Assembly (NCBI GenBank): GCA_021229015.1
Contig: CM037781.1
Coordinates: forward strand, 41,593,417 to 41,657,416
Direction of reading: 5' to 3'
Length of the DNA: 64,000 nucleotides
DNA from: Solen grandis
Lineage: Eukaryota > Mollusca > Bivalvia > Adapedonta > Solenidae
The notes under the pieces were generated by a model, which did not search any database, was not told the DNA's origin, and was given only the letters and a program-made list of their open reading frames with translations. The position numbers and the translations under genes were made by a program. Position 1 is the first letter of the stretch. Each line of letters starts with the position of its first letter. This document shows, one piece after another, positions 27,501-36,119 of the stretch.

Positions 27501-28065
27501 GATTGGCGTAATGAGCAGCTGTGGGTTATCTGACAATGGGTTATCGCTGGAGAGAGAGGAAGGATCCATATCAATATTTGGGTCTCTCTGTCAGATATCT
27601 TAATAAAGCTATATTTACAGCTCGTGAGATTCAGATTTAAAATAGTTCTCTATAAAATTTAATATGTGACTCTAAGAAATCTTGAAAGAAAAATTGATAG
27701 AATATTTGAGTATTTTGGGGTGAATGACATTTTTATTTGCCAATTGCTGAATAAAATGAGTTTGAGTGATTGAATGCTTTTGTAATCACTTGAGTTCCTT
27801 TTGACTTTTTGTATCTGAAGCAGTTGGCTAGAAGATGACTTTTGTTAATGAATTGTGACAAGTTTCTTATATTATTTCACAAGCTCTGCTCATGTGTCCT
27901 CCCACAGTTACAATATATTCAACTAAAATGTTTAAAATTCCTTTAATTATTTATTTGTTTGGTTGTTTACTGTTTCACTGGATTGATATTTTATTTTGTT
28001 AAGGAGATGAAGTTCACCTTGATGGCAGTGCTGGAATTGTGAGACTGTTGGACAAAACAGAATGA
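404..28065 (+). CDS. PEP synthase / rifampicin phosphotransferase-like protein (5' partial, 29 exons)
   Basis: Exons: 404-575, 1286-1451, 1927-1989, 3079-3128, 4206-4369, 4505-4640, 5198-5345, 6638-6755, 7221-7318, 8011-8082, 9038-9144, 10510-10582, 11077-11169, 11799-11966, 14089-14220, 14784-14868, 15398-15486, 16161-16223, 16764-16862, 17180-17239, 18686-18853, 20159-20230, 21055-21146, 22532-22610, 23071-23122, 25352-25428, 26400-26502, 27045-27119, 28004-28065 (TGA stop). All junctions are AG/GT and keep phase, giving 977 residues after a split first codon. The start lies left of the window. Known family members transfer ATP phosphate through an active-site His to an acceptor, such as pyruvate or rifampicin. 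The ATP-grasp motifs (GGKGA, RSSAAGED, FTNDPISG, GLGE) and the His in GGLVSHG are intact. The protein ends about 45 residues after this His, without a PEP/pyruvate TIM barrel, as in rifampicin phosphotransferase. The substrate in animals is unknown to me. One intron (after 14868) uses a less usual GTCAGT donor. Confidence 0.88.
1031..1240 (+). repeat. tRNA-derived SINE
   Basis: A pol III A-box-like TGGCTGAGTGG and a B-box-like GGTTCAATAC lie about 45 bp apart, followed by a body with GCACTGGTGTATG. It is in the intron between exons 1 and 2 of gene 1. It lacks a pairing acceptor stem, so it is a SINE and not a tRNA gene. The right boundary is approximate. Confidence 0.6.
2360..2515 (+). repeat. 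Degenerate SINE fragment
   Basis: The stretch contains GTCAGGATAA..., TTGGTACCATGCCA..., GATATTGCA, GCAGCACTA and GATGTTAAACAC in the same order as the 3' half of the fuller SINE at 14330-14632. It has diverged and lacks the tRNA-like head. Confidence 0.45.
2520..2700 (+). repeat. Tandem copies of a dispersed repeat (unit about 78 bp)
   Basis: A unit with GTTTACAGATGTATTCAAAT, CCAATAGCTACACTGGGATA and TCATGTGACC occurs nearly 2.5 times in tandem, in the intron before exon 4. Single diverged copies occur at about 7620-7740, 15605-15660 and 60605-60675, so the unit belongs to a dispersed family. Confidence 0.7.
4858..5035 (-). repeat. tRNA-derived SINE, minus strand
   Basis: On the minus strand a B-box-like GGTTCGAGTCCC follows a head like ...GGTCCAGAGGAAGCC. 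The body (AAACTGTCACGAGGGATAAG) matches a second minus-strand copy at 20290-20470. It is intronic in gene 1. Confidence 0.5.
5738..6539. mobile_element. TA-flanked MITE with 25-bp terminal inverted repeats (pogo/Tc-like)
   Basis: The left end reads TACAGTCCATTTACGATAAT and the right end is its exact reverse complement, ATTATCGTAAATGGACTGTA. Including the TA target duplication, the element is 802 bp. It has no open frame for a transposase, so it is non-autonomous. CAGT termini next to a duplicated TA suggest the Tc1/mariner-pogo superfamily (inference). It sits in the intron between exons 7 and 8 of gene 1. Confidence 0.85.
11197..11395 (+). repeat. tRNA-derived SINE (14330-type family)
   Basis: It carries TGGTGGCTTAGTGGTTAG (A box) and GTCGTGGGTTTGAAAT (degenerate B box). 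The body shares AGCTCCCTTGCTT, GTCAGGATTATGTGACTGGG and ATGCCACATGTCTATGG with the copies at 14330 and 54235. It begins about 30 bp after exon 13 of gene 1. Confidence 0.7.
12346..13815. mobile_element. TA-flanked DNA transposon remnant, 1.47 kb (pogo-like ends)
   Basis: The left end TACAGTCAACTCCCGTTATA and the right end TAACGGGAGTTGACTGTA are inverted repeats inside a TA duplication. Subterminal motifs such as CGAATTTGCCG recur near both ends (about 12408 and at 13699 and 13770). No intact transposase frame is present. It fills most of the intron between exons 14 and 15 of gene 1. Confidence 0.8.
14330..14632 (+). repeat. tRNA-derived SINE, fullest copy of its family
   Basis: The head carries CGGTGGCTGAGTGGTTAG (A box) and GTGGGTTGGATCCCACA (B box). 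The body includes AGCTCCCTTGCTTTGGGCTC and GTCAGGATAATGTGACTGGG. The tail reads TGGTGGGATGTTAAACCCAA followed by (ACAA)-type repeats. Other copies are at 11197, 26740, 54235, 55490 (-), 59150 (-) and 63140 (-). Confidence 0.8.
15104..15330 (+). repeat. tRNA-derived SINE, second family
   Basis: The tRNA-like head has GTAACTCAGTCAGCAGAGCAC (A box region) and GGGTTGGAGTCCCGG (B box), resembling an ordinary tRNA but without a pairing acceptor stem. The body reads TCTGTCCGGGGAACAAATG. It lies in the intron before exon 17 of gene 1. Confidence 0.6.
17275..18539. mobile_element. TA-flanked pogo-like element carrying a nested piggyBac-type MITE
   Basis: The left end TACAGTGGACTCTAGATGAA matches, with several mismatches, the inverted right end (TTATATCAAGAGTTCACTGTA). 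The span is about 1.27 kb with TA at both edges. A separate TTAA-flanked MITE (17468-17706) lies inside it, so it inserted later. No transposase frame was found. It begins 35 bp after exon 20 of gene 1, so it is close to the splice donor. Confidence 0.7.
17468..17706. mobile_element. TTAA-flanked MITE with strong internal hairpin, copy 1
   Basis: It is bounded by TTAA on both sides, with terminal inverted repeats CCCTTTCCCTCATA / TATGAGGGAAAGGG. TTAA duplication and CCC termini suggest a piggyBac-derived MITE. An interior palindrome pairs GCGAACAGCATAAAACC, continued by TGATCAGCCTGCGAGT, with its complement, giving a hairpin of about 30 bp stem. A near-identical copy is 1.3 kb downstream. Confidence 0.88.
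18991..19232. mobile_element. TTAA-flanked MITE with strong internal hairpin, copy 2
   Basis: This has the same TTAA borders, CCCTTTCCCTCATA terminal repeats and internal hairpin as the element at 17468-17706, with few substitutions and the same orientation. It is in the next intron (between exons 21 and 22). The close similarity suggests recent activity of the family. Confidence 0.88.
19595..19860 (+). repeat. Fragment of a dispersed element with '...CTCTAAGAAACATGAAC' core
   Basis: It has GGGGACGCACCTGTGGGGGC at the left and then a body with AACCAATCTTTACCAAACTT and CAGAGTTATGGCCCTTGA. The body resembles the cores of the repeats at 29354-30577 and 61270-61700 (AACTTGG..., TATGGCCC...). Boundaries are uncertain. 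Confidence 0.45.
20290..20470 (-). repeat. tRNA-derived SINE, minus strand
   Basis: It matches the body of the minus-strand repeat at 4858-5035 (TTCTTGCAACTTATA, then ACTAATCCCTAG, then TTCAAACCCACATCC). The head is degenerate. It is intronic in gene 1. Confidence 0.5.
22165..22520 (+). repeat. Minisatellite of TGCCTGTGTT/GCTGTATTAA units
   Basis: About nine imperfect units combine TGCCTGTGTTGCTGTATTAA with TGCCTAACTGTGTTTCTGT in varying order. The array runs almost to the acceptor of exon 24 (22532), so it forms part of the intron's pyrimidine/T-rich 3' end. Units differ in length, so the period is irregular. Confidence 0.8.
23690..24955 (+). pseudogene. LINE fragment: C-terminal reverse-transcriptase ORF remnant plus 3' UTR
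   Basis: A frame at 23698-23961 reads HYVRLNWLPVSKRVDQITL..., KIFSGKAPDYLKEHF and STRLRVKV. After a frame change near 23955 it continues FAFHGCSLWNEMPQHVRNA...SIVKAHLL and stops near 24090. This matches the C-terminal end of ORF2 of CR1/L2/jockey-type non-LTR elements (L.WLPV..R..., F....G.AP.YL, A..LWN.LP). A long AT-rich 3' UTR follows, ending in a short ATCT repeat (24945-24955), typical of L2-like tails. It is 5'-truncated and frameshifted, in the intron between exons 25 and 26 of gene 1. Confidence 0.75.
25352..28065 (+). other. C-terminal phosphohistidine (PEP-utilising mobile) domain
   Basis: Exons 26-29 encode GLPVSQGSVQGPARIV, then RGDVLIVNYTDVGWTPYFP, then GGLVSHGAVVAREYGLPCVV, then a short C-terminal tail ending LLDKTE. 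The catalytic His (codon 26499-26501, visible residue 932) sits in the conserved GG..SHGAVVARE motif, and an intron splits the Gly codon right after it. In this family the swivelling domain carries the phosphoryl group between the ATP site and the acceptor site. It is the last domain, as in rifampicin phosphotransferases and unlike PEP synthase or PPDK. Confidence 0.9.
26600..26832 (+). repeat. Degenerate SINE (14330-type tail)
   Basis: It contains GGGGTTCAAACCC (B-box-like) at about 26629 and ends in ATGATTGAAATGCTGTTGT, GATGTTGAACCCAAATAAAC. This is the tail arrangement of the 14330 family. The left part is diverged. Confidence 0.5.
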
Positions 28066-28761
28066 TGATGATGACAATGATGATGATGGAGAAGAAAATG
28101 ACAACAACGACAGTGATGATTGATTGATGATAATGATGAATTTAAAAATGAATCAAGAAGAAAGACCAAGAGAAAAAATGTATCTGTCAACAAATAATTA
28201 AGCATTACTGGTGTGTGTATTGCTATATTGACATGTTTTGAGCATTGTGTTATTTAGGTAAGAAACACCTCAACAGACCCATACTTTTCATGTCACCTGC
28301 TGGAAGCAGAGGTGACACATAGGGATCATTTTTCTGTCGTCTGTCTGTCTGTCCGCCAAACTTTTTCTGTAACACTTCAGCAGGTGACAGACGTGCTCCA
28401 GAGAACACTCTTGTCGTTAAGAAGGAATAGAAATTAATCTGTATACATGTATCAGATAATATACTCAGTGTGAAATAAGTGTGCTTATATATTTTTGTAA
28501 AAGATATATAATTTTATATTCTGTTTGTTTTTGTTCATTGTTGTTTTGTGTTTTTAATTCAACTTTGAACATGATTAATCTGTGATTTTCATGTTTTCAC
28601 AACACTCAGTGGTAATGCAAGCATGAAAGTAACCAGATATTTCTGTTGTTTTGTAATTGAAATAATCATTATCTTGAAGTTCTATCCTGGTCTCAATAAT
28701 TTAAGTTCAGAGAGGTACAAGAGTTACTGTATTAAGGCGGTATTAAGATAAAATGAATAAA
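28066..28761 (+). other. Probable 3' UTR of the PEPS-like gene
   Basis: The sequence follows the TGA stop (28063-28065) and begins with a GATGATGAT-rich stretch. It includes CACCTGCTGGAAGCAGAGGTG (a short hairpin of a dispersed repeat, 28297-28317) and TCTGTCTGTCTGTCC. It leads to an AATAAA at 28756-28761 next to an A-rich tract. The true polyadenylation site is inferred; a second AATAAA lies at about 31617. Confidence 0.55.
28756..28761 (+). promoter_or_regulatory. Candidate poly(A) signal of the PEPS-like gene
   Basis: AATAAA occurs 0.7 kb after the stop codon and is followed by an A-rich run. It is the first canonical signal after the stop that I noticed. Usage cannot be shown from sequence alone. 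Confidence 0.45.
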
Positions 28762-29353
28762 TGAAAAAAAAAATAAAAAAAGACCAACAAGAGTGGCATG
28801 AGTTACTCGTAAGTGACATCCAGTGCCATTTCATCTGTATTGTGAGAGTTTATTATTATTGTGACAGGTTGAAGAATTATTATTGTTGTTTATTTTGTTT
28901 CATTTCTGTTTTTTATGTTTTTGCTTTTTAAATTTATTTTTAATTTGTTGTTACCATCTATACATAATATTTTGATTTGAATGAAATAAGATTAACAATA
29001 TTCGAACTGTGAAGAAATCCTTTATTATCTGTGTTGCTGTCAAATGAAATAATGAAAATCGTGCAATAGTATGTATCCATATTCAATTAATTCAATTAGA
29101 TTATTTAATTCAATCATTCAATTAATGATATTTGATTAACATTAAAACATAGACATGTATTACCAAAGAAGGGCCACTTTCTAGATACTTTTTTAAACAT
29201 AAATCAGTGATTTTGTTTTTAAATGATAATCAGGATTAATTTTAATATTACATGTATTATTGGAAAGTATTAAGTATTGCTCCCAGGTTTTATTACTTTC
29301 ATTACTTTCGAACATTCTATACAGTGTTAATGTAAATGAGGAATTACTTTTTA

Positions 29354-30577
29354 GCTCACATGAGCACAACGTGCTCAAGGTGAGCTTTTCTGATCGCCTT
29401 TTGTCCGGCGTCCGTCGTCCGTGCGTGCGTGCGTGCGTCCGTGCGTCCGGCGTCAACAATTGCTTCAAACAACATCTCCTCCTAAACGGCTTGGCCAATT
29501 TGAAAAATATTTTGCAGGAATGTTCCTTGGATGAAGCTCTACTAAAGTTGTATAAATGGTTCTGGTCCATCGCATAATTAGGTCACAGGAGCTAAAAATA
29601 GATTTTAAAAATGAAAATTTAAAAAATCTTCTTCTCTGAAACCACAAGTCCTAGCCTTTTGATTTTTGGTATGTAGCATGATCTTATGACTCTCTACCAG
29701 GATTGTACAAATTATGACCCTGGGGTCAAAATTGGCCCCGCCCCAGGGGTCACTTGATTTCACATAGGCTAATGGAAAAATTAAAAAATCTTCTTCTCCG
29801 AAACCACAAGGCCTACCTTTTGATTTTTGGTATGTAGCATCATCTTATGGGCCACTACCAAGATTGTACAAATCATAGCCCTATGGTGATAAATGACCCC
29901 GCACCAGGGGTCACTTGTTTTACATAGAGTTATATAGAAAAATCTTAAAAAATCTTCTTCTATGAATCCATAAGGCCTAGAGCTTAGATATTTGGTATGT
30001 AGCATCATCTTATGGGCCACTACCAAGATTGTACAAATCATAGCCCTATGGTGATAAATGACCCCGCACCAGGGGTCACTTGTTTTACATAGAGTTATAT
30101 AGAAAAATCTTAAAAAATCTTCTTCTGAATCCATAAGGCCTAGAGCTTAGATATTTGGTATGAAGCATCATCTTATGGGCCACTACCAAGATTGTACAAA
30201 TCATAGCCCTATGGTGATAAATGACCCCGCACCAGGGGTCACTTGTTTTACATAGAGTTAAATAGGAAAATCTTAAAAAATCTTCTTCTATGAATCAATA
30301 AGGCCTAGAGCTAAGATTTTTGGTATGTAGTAGCATCTAATGGTTCATTACAAAGATTTTCAAAGTCTTGGCCCTACGGTGATAAATGACCCTGCGCCCA
30401 AGTCTTCTCTGAAACCATATGGCCCATTGCTTAGGTATTTGGTGTGTAGTATTGTCAGGGGTAAAATGTTTTAGATTAAGTTATATCAGAATCCTTGTCT
30501 GTTTAAAAACCTTGACATCAGTTGAAGCAATGGTACTCAGGTGAGCGATTCAGGGCCATCATGGCCCTCTTGTTTTA
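29354..30577 (+). repeat. Bivalve-type dispersed element with five tandem ~163-bp core units
   Basis: The left end is AGCTCACATGAGCACAACGT followed by GCTCAAGGTGAGC and then a CCGTGCGTGCGTGCGTCCG tract. The core repeats AAAAAATCTTCTTCT-led units at 29621, 29783, 29947, 30112 and 30275 (spacing 162-165 bp). The right end is CTCAGGTGAGCGATTCAGGG with a terminal hairpin GGGCCATCATGGCCC followed by TCTTGTTT. A 3' terminal hairpin with no terminal inverted repeats recalls Helitron-like or 'pearl'-type elements of bivalves (inference). No protein is encoded; open frames across the core follow from the repeat. Confidence 0.8.
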
Positions 30578-30639
30578 ATGTACATTGTGAATAATGTAAA
30601 TGTATGTTTACAACATTTTGGTGCATAATCAGAGCAGAC

Positions 30640-30748
30640 AAGAGGAAGTCTCCCAGCTGGCATGCAGTAGGCTGATGGTTCAGCCTTGGCGCCTCTGTAC
30701 ACTCGAGGTCTTCTGTTACATCCAATTATGAAAGCTGGATGTTCTAAC
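30640..30748 (+). repeat. Truncated copy of the (AAGTC)-tailed SINE family
   Basis: The stretch GAGGAAGTCTCCCAGCTGGC, GTAGGCTGATGGTTC, CTCGAGGTCTTCTG and AGCTGGATGTTCTA parallels the body of the fuller copies at 44345-44580 and 48044-48240 (-). The tRNA-like head and repeated tail are missing. Confidence 0.6.
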
Positions 30749-31862
30749 ATGTCTAAAGGACCATTGCAGTGACATTTAATTACAAAATAACTACAGTCAC
30801 AATGTCACAATTCCATCTTCATGACTTTTTGCGGAAATTTGTATTCATTTTATTTTACATCACAATAGAAATATATTTTATATACTGATAGGCTACATTT
30901 TAATGATTATTTTTACATGCTTTTACATGAAAGTATATACAATATAGAGTATTTTATGTATTCTTTATCATATTTTTATTTTATTTGTGTCAGAGATGTG
31001 TCTCTGACAATTTGTGCCATGGTCCAATGATAGAAAGGTTGAAAGTTTGGTTCCCATCTAGGGGCGACAATGTCATCAAGACAATCTTAGGTGCGAAATA
31101 CTGGTAGAACCCAGGAACCGTCCAGAAGGATTATACTTGTTTCCCTGTCGACGAATAATAATAAACCTTCAAAAATATAGACAGTACTTTATGTGATGAA
31201 CATGATACTACTTTATAGTCCCATTTAAGTGTATACATGTGCCATTATTAACATTATAAACTTAGTTATTTACTTACATATATGTAAATCAGGAATGGAG
31301 AAATGCGTTTCTATTTTATTTAAGAGTTTGAAATTACTCCATGCTAAATTTTTGGCGGAATTCCAAGCCTCAATCTTCTGTACACGTTTTTCATTATCTG
31401 CCAAATGTCTTTAAAAATTGCAAGATTTCTTTTTTACTGTTTTATTTGCAAATAGGTATAATTTATTTAACTGTGATTTTATTAAAAGGGTATAGCATTG
31501 TATTTACTTTTGCTTTTGAAGTAGCTCCTTATACCTGCATTCTTTATTTCAGAAAATTTGAACAAAAATCACTTTTTTGATTTTATAGAATTATACTTAT
31601 AATGTACATTGTTTTTAATAAATGTATGTACAAACAAAATTCATTGACTTTATTTTTGTGTCTTAATCCTTACTGGGGCATACTATCAAATTTAATTGGC
31701 TAAGGCAAACTTTGACCCACAAATGGTTCAGCTATTTCTCACAGTGATTTAATTATACTAAAATACTGAGTTTCTTTTAGCCTTTTACTGCAAAAGTTTT
31801 GTTTGATGGCCAAGCGCTTTATAGTCAAGTGTGTCATCTTTCAGACAGCAGCTCTTGTTAAA
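30749..31862. other. Intergenic, AT-rich, no gene recognised
   Basis: No coding signal is recognisable. A SINE tail-like fragment occupies about 31010-31160 (AACCCAGGAACCGTC, ...ACTTGTTTCCCTGTCGACG), resembling the tail of the repeat at 53090-53335. AATAAA occurs at about 31617. Confidence 0.5.
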
Positions 31863-32630
31863 TACAGTCAAACTTCGGTGATGCGAACAGGCTGGGGGAA
31901 TGCCAATTTAATCTAGCCATTAGTGGTTCAACCCAACCGTGGTCATGATGATTTACATACATGTGGTCAAAAGATATTTAATTTTAGGGTGTATTTTAGA
32001 ATTGTTTGATTAAAAATAGATACTCGTATTTTGTTGTTTTTCTTATACTAACGTAGGTGAAATAAAATTTCTTATCCTAACGTTGGTAAAATAAAATTAC
32101 AGGTAACATTAAATAAAATAAACTTATTCTTTTAAAAAAAAACATGTAAATCCATTAAACAGCAGCTGTCAAAATCAGTTATCTTAGCATTAACATCAAT
32201 GATGATATTCATTTGTACACACACATGTACACATGTTTATTTTTGCATAAAAATATTGAGAATAATTCACAAACATAGCACAATCAAATGTAATACCAGC
32301 TCAAATAAAACAACTTACATTTAGCATATGACAATAATAAATTTGCAACTTAAAGGTACAACACTTTAATGATGTGTGAAAAACACGCTGCATCGCAGGT
32401 GTCTATTAAATCTGCCAGAGAACATCTCGTGTAGGGTGTTAATTGGTTCAACCGATATGTGTGAAAAACGTAGCACCTGTAACCTAGCTGGGATCGAGAG
32501 TTCCAGCCATCAGTGTTTTCGACATATCCCAGGTTGAACAATATTGAGTTTTGCCGGGACCGTGAAATGTGTTCCGAGTAAAGTATGGTGTTCCAGTTTC
32601 TTGTTTCCCAGTTACTGAAGGTCAACTGTA
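31863..32630. mobile_element. Degenerate TA-flanked element (possible pogo-like MITE)
   Basis: The left end TACAGTCAAACTTCGGTGAT partly matches the inverted right end (ACTGAAGGTCAACTGTA), about 16 of 27 positions. Both ends have TACAGT / ACTGTA. The interior is AT-rich with no transposase frame. Confidence 0.45.
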
Positions 32631-33429
32631 GTTGAGAAGTTATGGCCAAGGTTAAAGATTTTGACTGTATTTTTTATTTTTTTTTAATTATTTTTTTCAA
32701 AATGGACCTAAGAGTTAATTACCATATGGCCCTTGATGAGAATGTAGCCCTTAATTGTGATAATGAATAAGTATGTGAAGTTTGATGACAGAGGGTTAAA
32801 TAGTTACAGTAGGAGTTATGGCCAATGTTAAAAGTTTTTCATGATCAACGCCAAGAAAGACACCAAAATGATATGACAATTACTCAACTTTTTTTTTCTC
32901 TGAAAACAGACAAGTTGAAAATGCACCTTGTTTACACTCTTGCAGTCTTGTTCAAGCTCAATATTCAATTAATTATGTGTGTTGTATGATAAATCATTAA
33001 AAGCAATAATATATTCAATTCTTTATTCTTTCTTATTGAAAAAAAATATATAAGAGCGCAATTATACTATCTAGTCAGGTGGGTGAAATGGAGTCATCTT
33101 GACCTCTGTTAATTATCTTCTAAACAGTCTTTATTTGTTAAATTATCAAAGTTAAGTATCACTAGCGAGGACAAGTACAGCAAGTGCACTCAAACCCATG
33201 ACCTTTGCTTCTTTATCTGTCTGGAACCATTCCAGGCTTTAGAGATTTACTCCTCAGACACCACAGAAGTACTTAGGTATATACCAAGGAAATGTAAGTC
33301 GATCCAGTTGACTGCTGCAACATCAACATGGACCGCAGTCAGTTGATGAAAGCTTATTTTGAGTTGTCTTGATCAAAGACCTATAATGCTTAATTCATAG
33401 GCCTTTGTCTTGACTAATTCTTTCTTGTA
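32631..33429. other. Intergenic repeat-derived sequence up to the gap
   Basis: It contains fragments of a dispersed repeat (GAGTTATGGCC near 32813, GAAGTTTGATGACAGAGGGT) and a SINE-like stretch at about 33125-33250 (CACTCAAACCCATGACC). No gene is seen. Confidence 0.5.
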
Positions 33430-33529
33430 NNNNNNNNNNNNNNNNNNNNNNNNNNNNNNNNNNNNNNNNNNNNNNNNNNNNNNNNNNNNNNNNNNNNNNN
33501 NNNNNNNNNNNNNNNNNNNNNNNNNNNNN
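33430..33529. other. Assembly gap (100 N)
   Basis: Exactly 100 unknown bases, the usual placeholder for a gap of unknown size. The right flank is a GCGC(AC)n microsatellite (33530-33553), which probably caused the break. Confidence 0.99.
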
Positions 33530-34513
33530 GCGCGCACACACACACACACACACAATATTCAAAAACAGTCAATAGGTAAATCATCTATAATGAAATAAAT
33601 ATATATCTCTTTTTTTTTTAGCACAAAACACACAATTTTTTCTTTGGTCTTATCCAATAATATTTCTTCATATATTTTTTTTTAATTAAAAGGTTAAAAA
33701 AAATCATCCTCTAGTAGTGAGCAACATTTACATTTTCTTTCTTCATAAATTATAGCTTTTGGTTTATGCCACCTTCCTGTTTCTATTTCTAAGCGATAAG
33801 ACGATGTTAATGCAAATCTAAATTTTTCAATATTTATATACTTTAAATATGTCTGAAATTTAAAATCTGCAAATAAATTATAGCTTCGTGCTCTGGATGA
33901 ATTACCTAATTCTGAAGACCAGTTCTGTATAAAAATATCTTTCAGTGTTAACCACTGCACATAAAGGCATATGTACTAAACATAAAGACAGGTGAACATC
34001 ACAAAACAGTCATATACATAAAGTGCTCAAATTGTATACGTTGGCGCAGAATCGTATTGCACGAATACGCGCCAAGTGATACAGTCAAGGTAATCTAAAT
34101 TGTGATCAACAGTAAATACAGGTATAGACTTCGAGCAACTCCAAGTCAATGGAGTCTTGCATCTACACTGAAGCTTTTTAAGCATCAGTTTTGAAGGACC
34201 CAGACTATAATTTAATGATGGTTGAATTATCTTATATCGGTATTGTCGAATTTCGAGGTGTACTTTTGGATTAGACTGCAAGTGTATACCGTTAACTCAT
34301 TCATGGGTTTGGGTTTAATTCTGTTGATTTTGAAGATGGACATATACCTGACCAAATGAAATTAGTTTTAATGTCCATTTTATCATGTTTCAATGTTAGA
34401 CATATATTACACGTATAATGATCATCCCATTCAACCACGAATATATGTATCTTCATACGGAATACATGAAATTTATGTCAGTGTGTAAGACTACATAATG
34501 GTTCTGTACAAAA

Positions 34514-34629
34514 TGAGTTTATATATACATGTACTGATACAAAATGAGTTTATATATACATGTACTGATACAACATGAGTTTATATATACATGTACTGAT
34601 ACAAAATGAGTTTATATATACATGTACTG
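34514..34629 (+). repeat. 31-bp tandem repeat
   Basis: About four units of ATGAGTTTATATATACATGT + ACTGATACAAA with one or two substitutions. It ends about 50 bp before the foldback-like element at 34680. Confidence 0.85.
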
Positions 34630-34679
34630 TCATACGTGACAATATGAGTCCGTTGCAGAATGCCTGTATATGGGGTTAA

Positions 34680-35012
34680 TATGGTGGCTGGTTTCTGCCA
34701 TTTCGTGTGGCGGGTTTCGGGGCGAAGTTTCGCAGCGAAATGTCGAAATCTCGGGGCGAGATTTCGGGGAAAAATCTCGCCCCGCCAGCAAAATAATTTT
34801 CCTTTTCGCCCCAATCCGCCCCAATTTCGACTTTTCGTGTTTTAGTCATTTCGCCCCGAAATCTCGCCCCAAAATTTCGACATTTCGCGGCGAAATCTCG
34901 CCTCGCAACACGAAAAATCAATATTTCGTCTTTTCGACATTTCGCTTGGCGTCCCGCCTACCCGCCAGGCGAGAATTCAATATTTCGCCTTCCGCTACGC
35001 ATGCACAGACAC
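34680..35012 (+). repeat. Left inverted arm of the foldback-like element
   Basis: Built of repeated TTTCGGGGCGA / TCGCCCCGAAA modules that pair with each other as well as with the right arm. It is GC-richer than all surrounding sequence. It ends with GGCGAGAATTCAATATTTCG and TACGCATGC. Confidence 0.85.
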
Positions 35013-36095
35013 CTTGTGCAGGCGCAGACGCTTTCCAACGTCCAGTTAATTCTAATATTGAAAGTATTATTATACTTAAAATCTACATACATATTCAATA
35101 TACAAATCCACTTTGTTTTATATCCTTACTTTAATTCATAATATATAAAAGGCAAAGTCTCGAAGCGAGCGCAGATTATATTGTCTTTACTTGGCATGGG
35201 TTTATTACTGCCTCTAGTAGTCTCTTTTGATAGTACGTGCTACTGGACTTTTCCTAGACTATCGAGTTCACCATAAGACGAGACTACAATCCACACCTTT
35301 ACATCATTATATCCCCTTCAAATGTAATAAGTTGTCAATGGTAATTGAAAACAATTTAAAAAAAAGTCCAAAACCAACAACAGTCTAACATTTCCAAAAT
35401 AACGTTTTCAGTTGTCACTATTGAACTCAAAATAAGTCTGTCACGTGTATGGTGGACATTAAGAGATAATATCAATAAACACAAGTTGTAATGAAGTTAT
35501 GTGTTCTTCGTAACAACACATATTGGTGTGTAAGATTTAAGATGATCCAAACGAGAACAAGAAACATCATACTCATAGTGGTCATTCATCTGGGGATACA
35601 ATTTTCCAGAGCTTTGTACCCCTTACATATAGGGAGCCATACAATTTTGTGGATACATGGCCAATTTTGTGGGTAAAAAAATCTGCAGGGAATATATGGG
35701 CATGCTGTATTGTGATAATTGTCAAGTTTGAATTTTGCTCTATCAACAACTGAATGACTTTCGTAAATAGGAATGTTGAGAAGTGCATCAAACATGCATT
35801 ATTTAAAGAACTGTTTTTTGTTCAGTGAATCCAATAATCGTTAACGTGAGCGGTTGCATTCCTGTTATATTGGAGAGTGTAACTAGGGTACCAAATTGCA
35901 ATTGCTAATGGTCGCCTTACTGAACGCTTGGCAGCTGTTGGCTTACATAAATCTGTCATCGTCTGCTAGCTGAGGGTTATCAGTAGATTTATCGGGTGGT
36001 TTGGAAAAAAATAGATAAAAGAAACATAAATGAAAATGGTATTAATTATTAATGGTATCTTTTTATTAAATGCATGTTTTTTGTTGTTTTTTTTT

Positions 36096-36119
36096 GGGGG
36101 GGGGGGGGGGGGGGGGGGG
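36096..36119 (+). repeat. Poly(dG) tract of 24 bases
   Basis: A nearly uninterrupted G run follows T9. It lies inside the foldback-like element. A shorter run of G lies at 59039-59052. Length is likely to be unreliable in the assembly. Confidence 0.9.

Noticed and set aside
29781..30134. 117-codon minus-strand frame with an internal duplication
   Set aside because: It is the tandem ~163-bp core of a dispersed repeat; nothing resembles a protein family.
34670..35134. 154-codon open frame
   Set aside because: It lies on the palindromic left arm of the foldback-like element; the frame is open because of the repeated modules and shows no domain.
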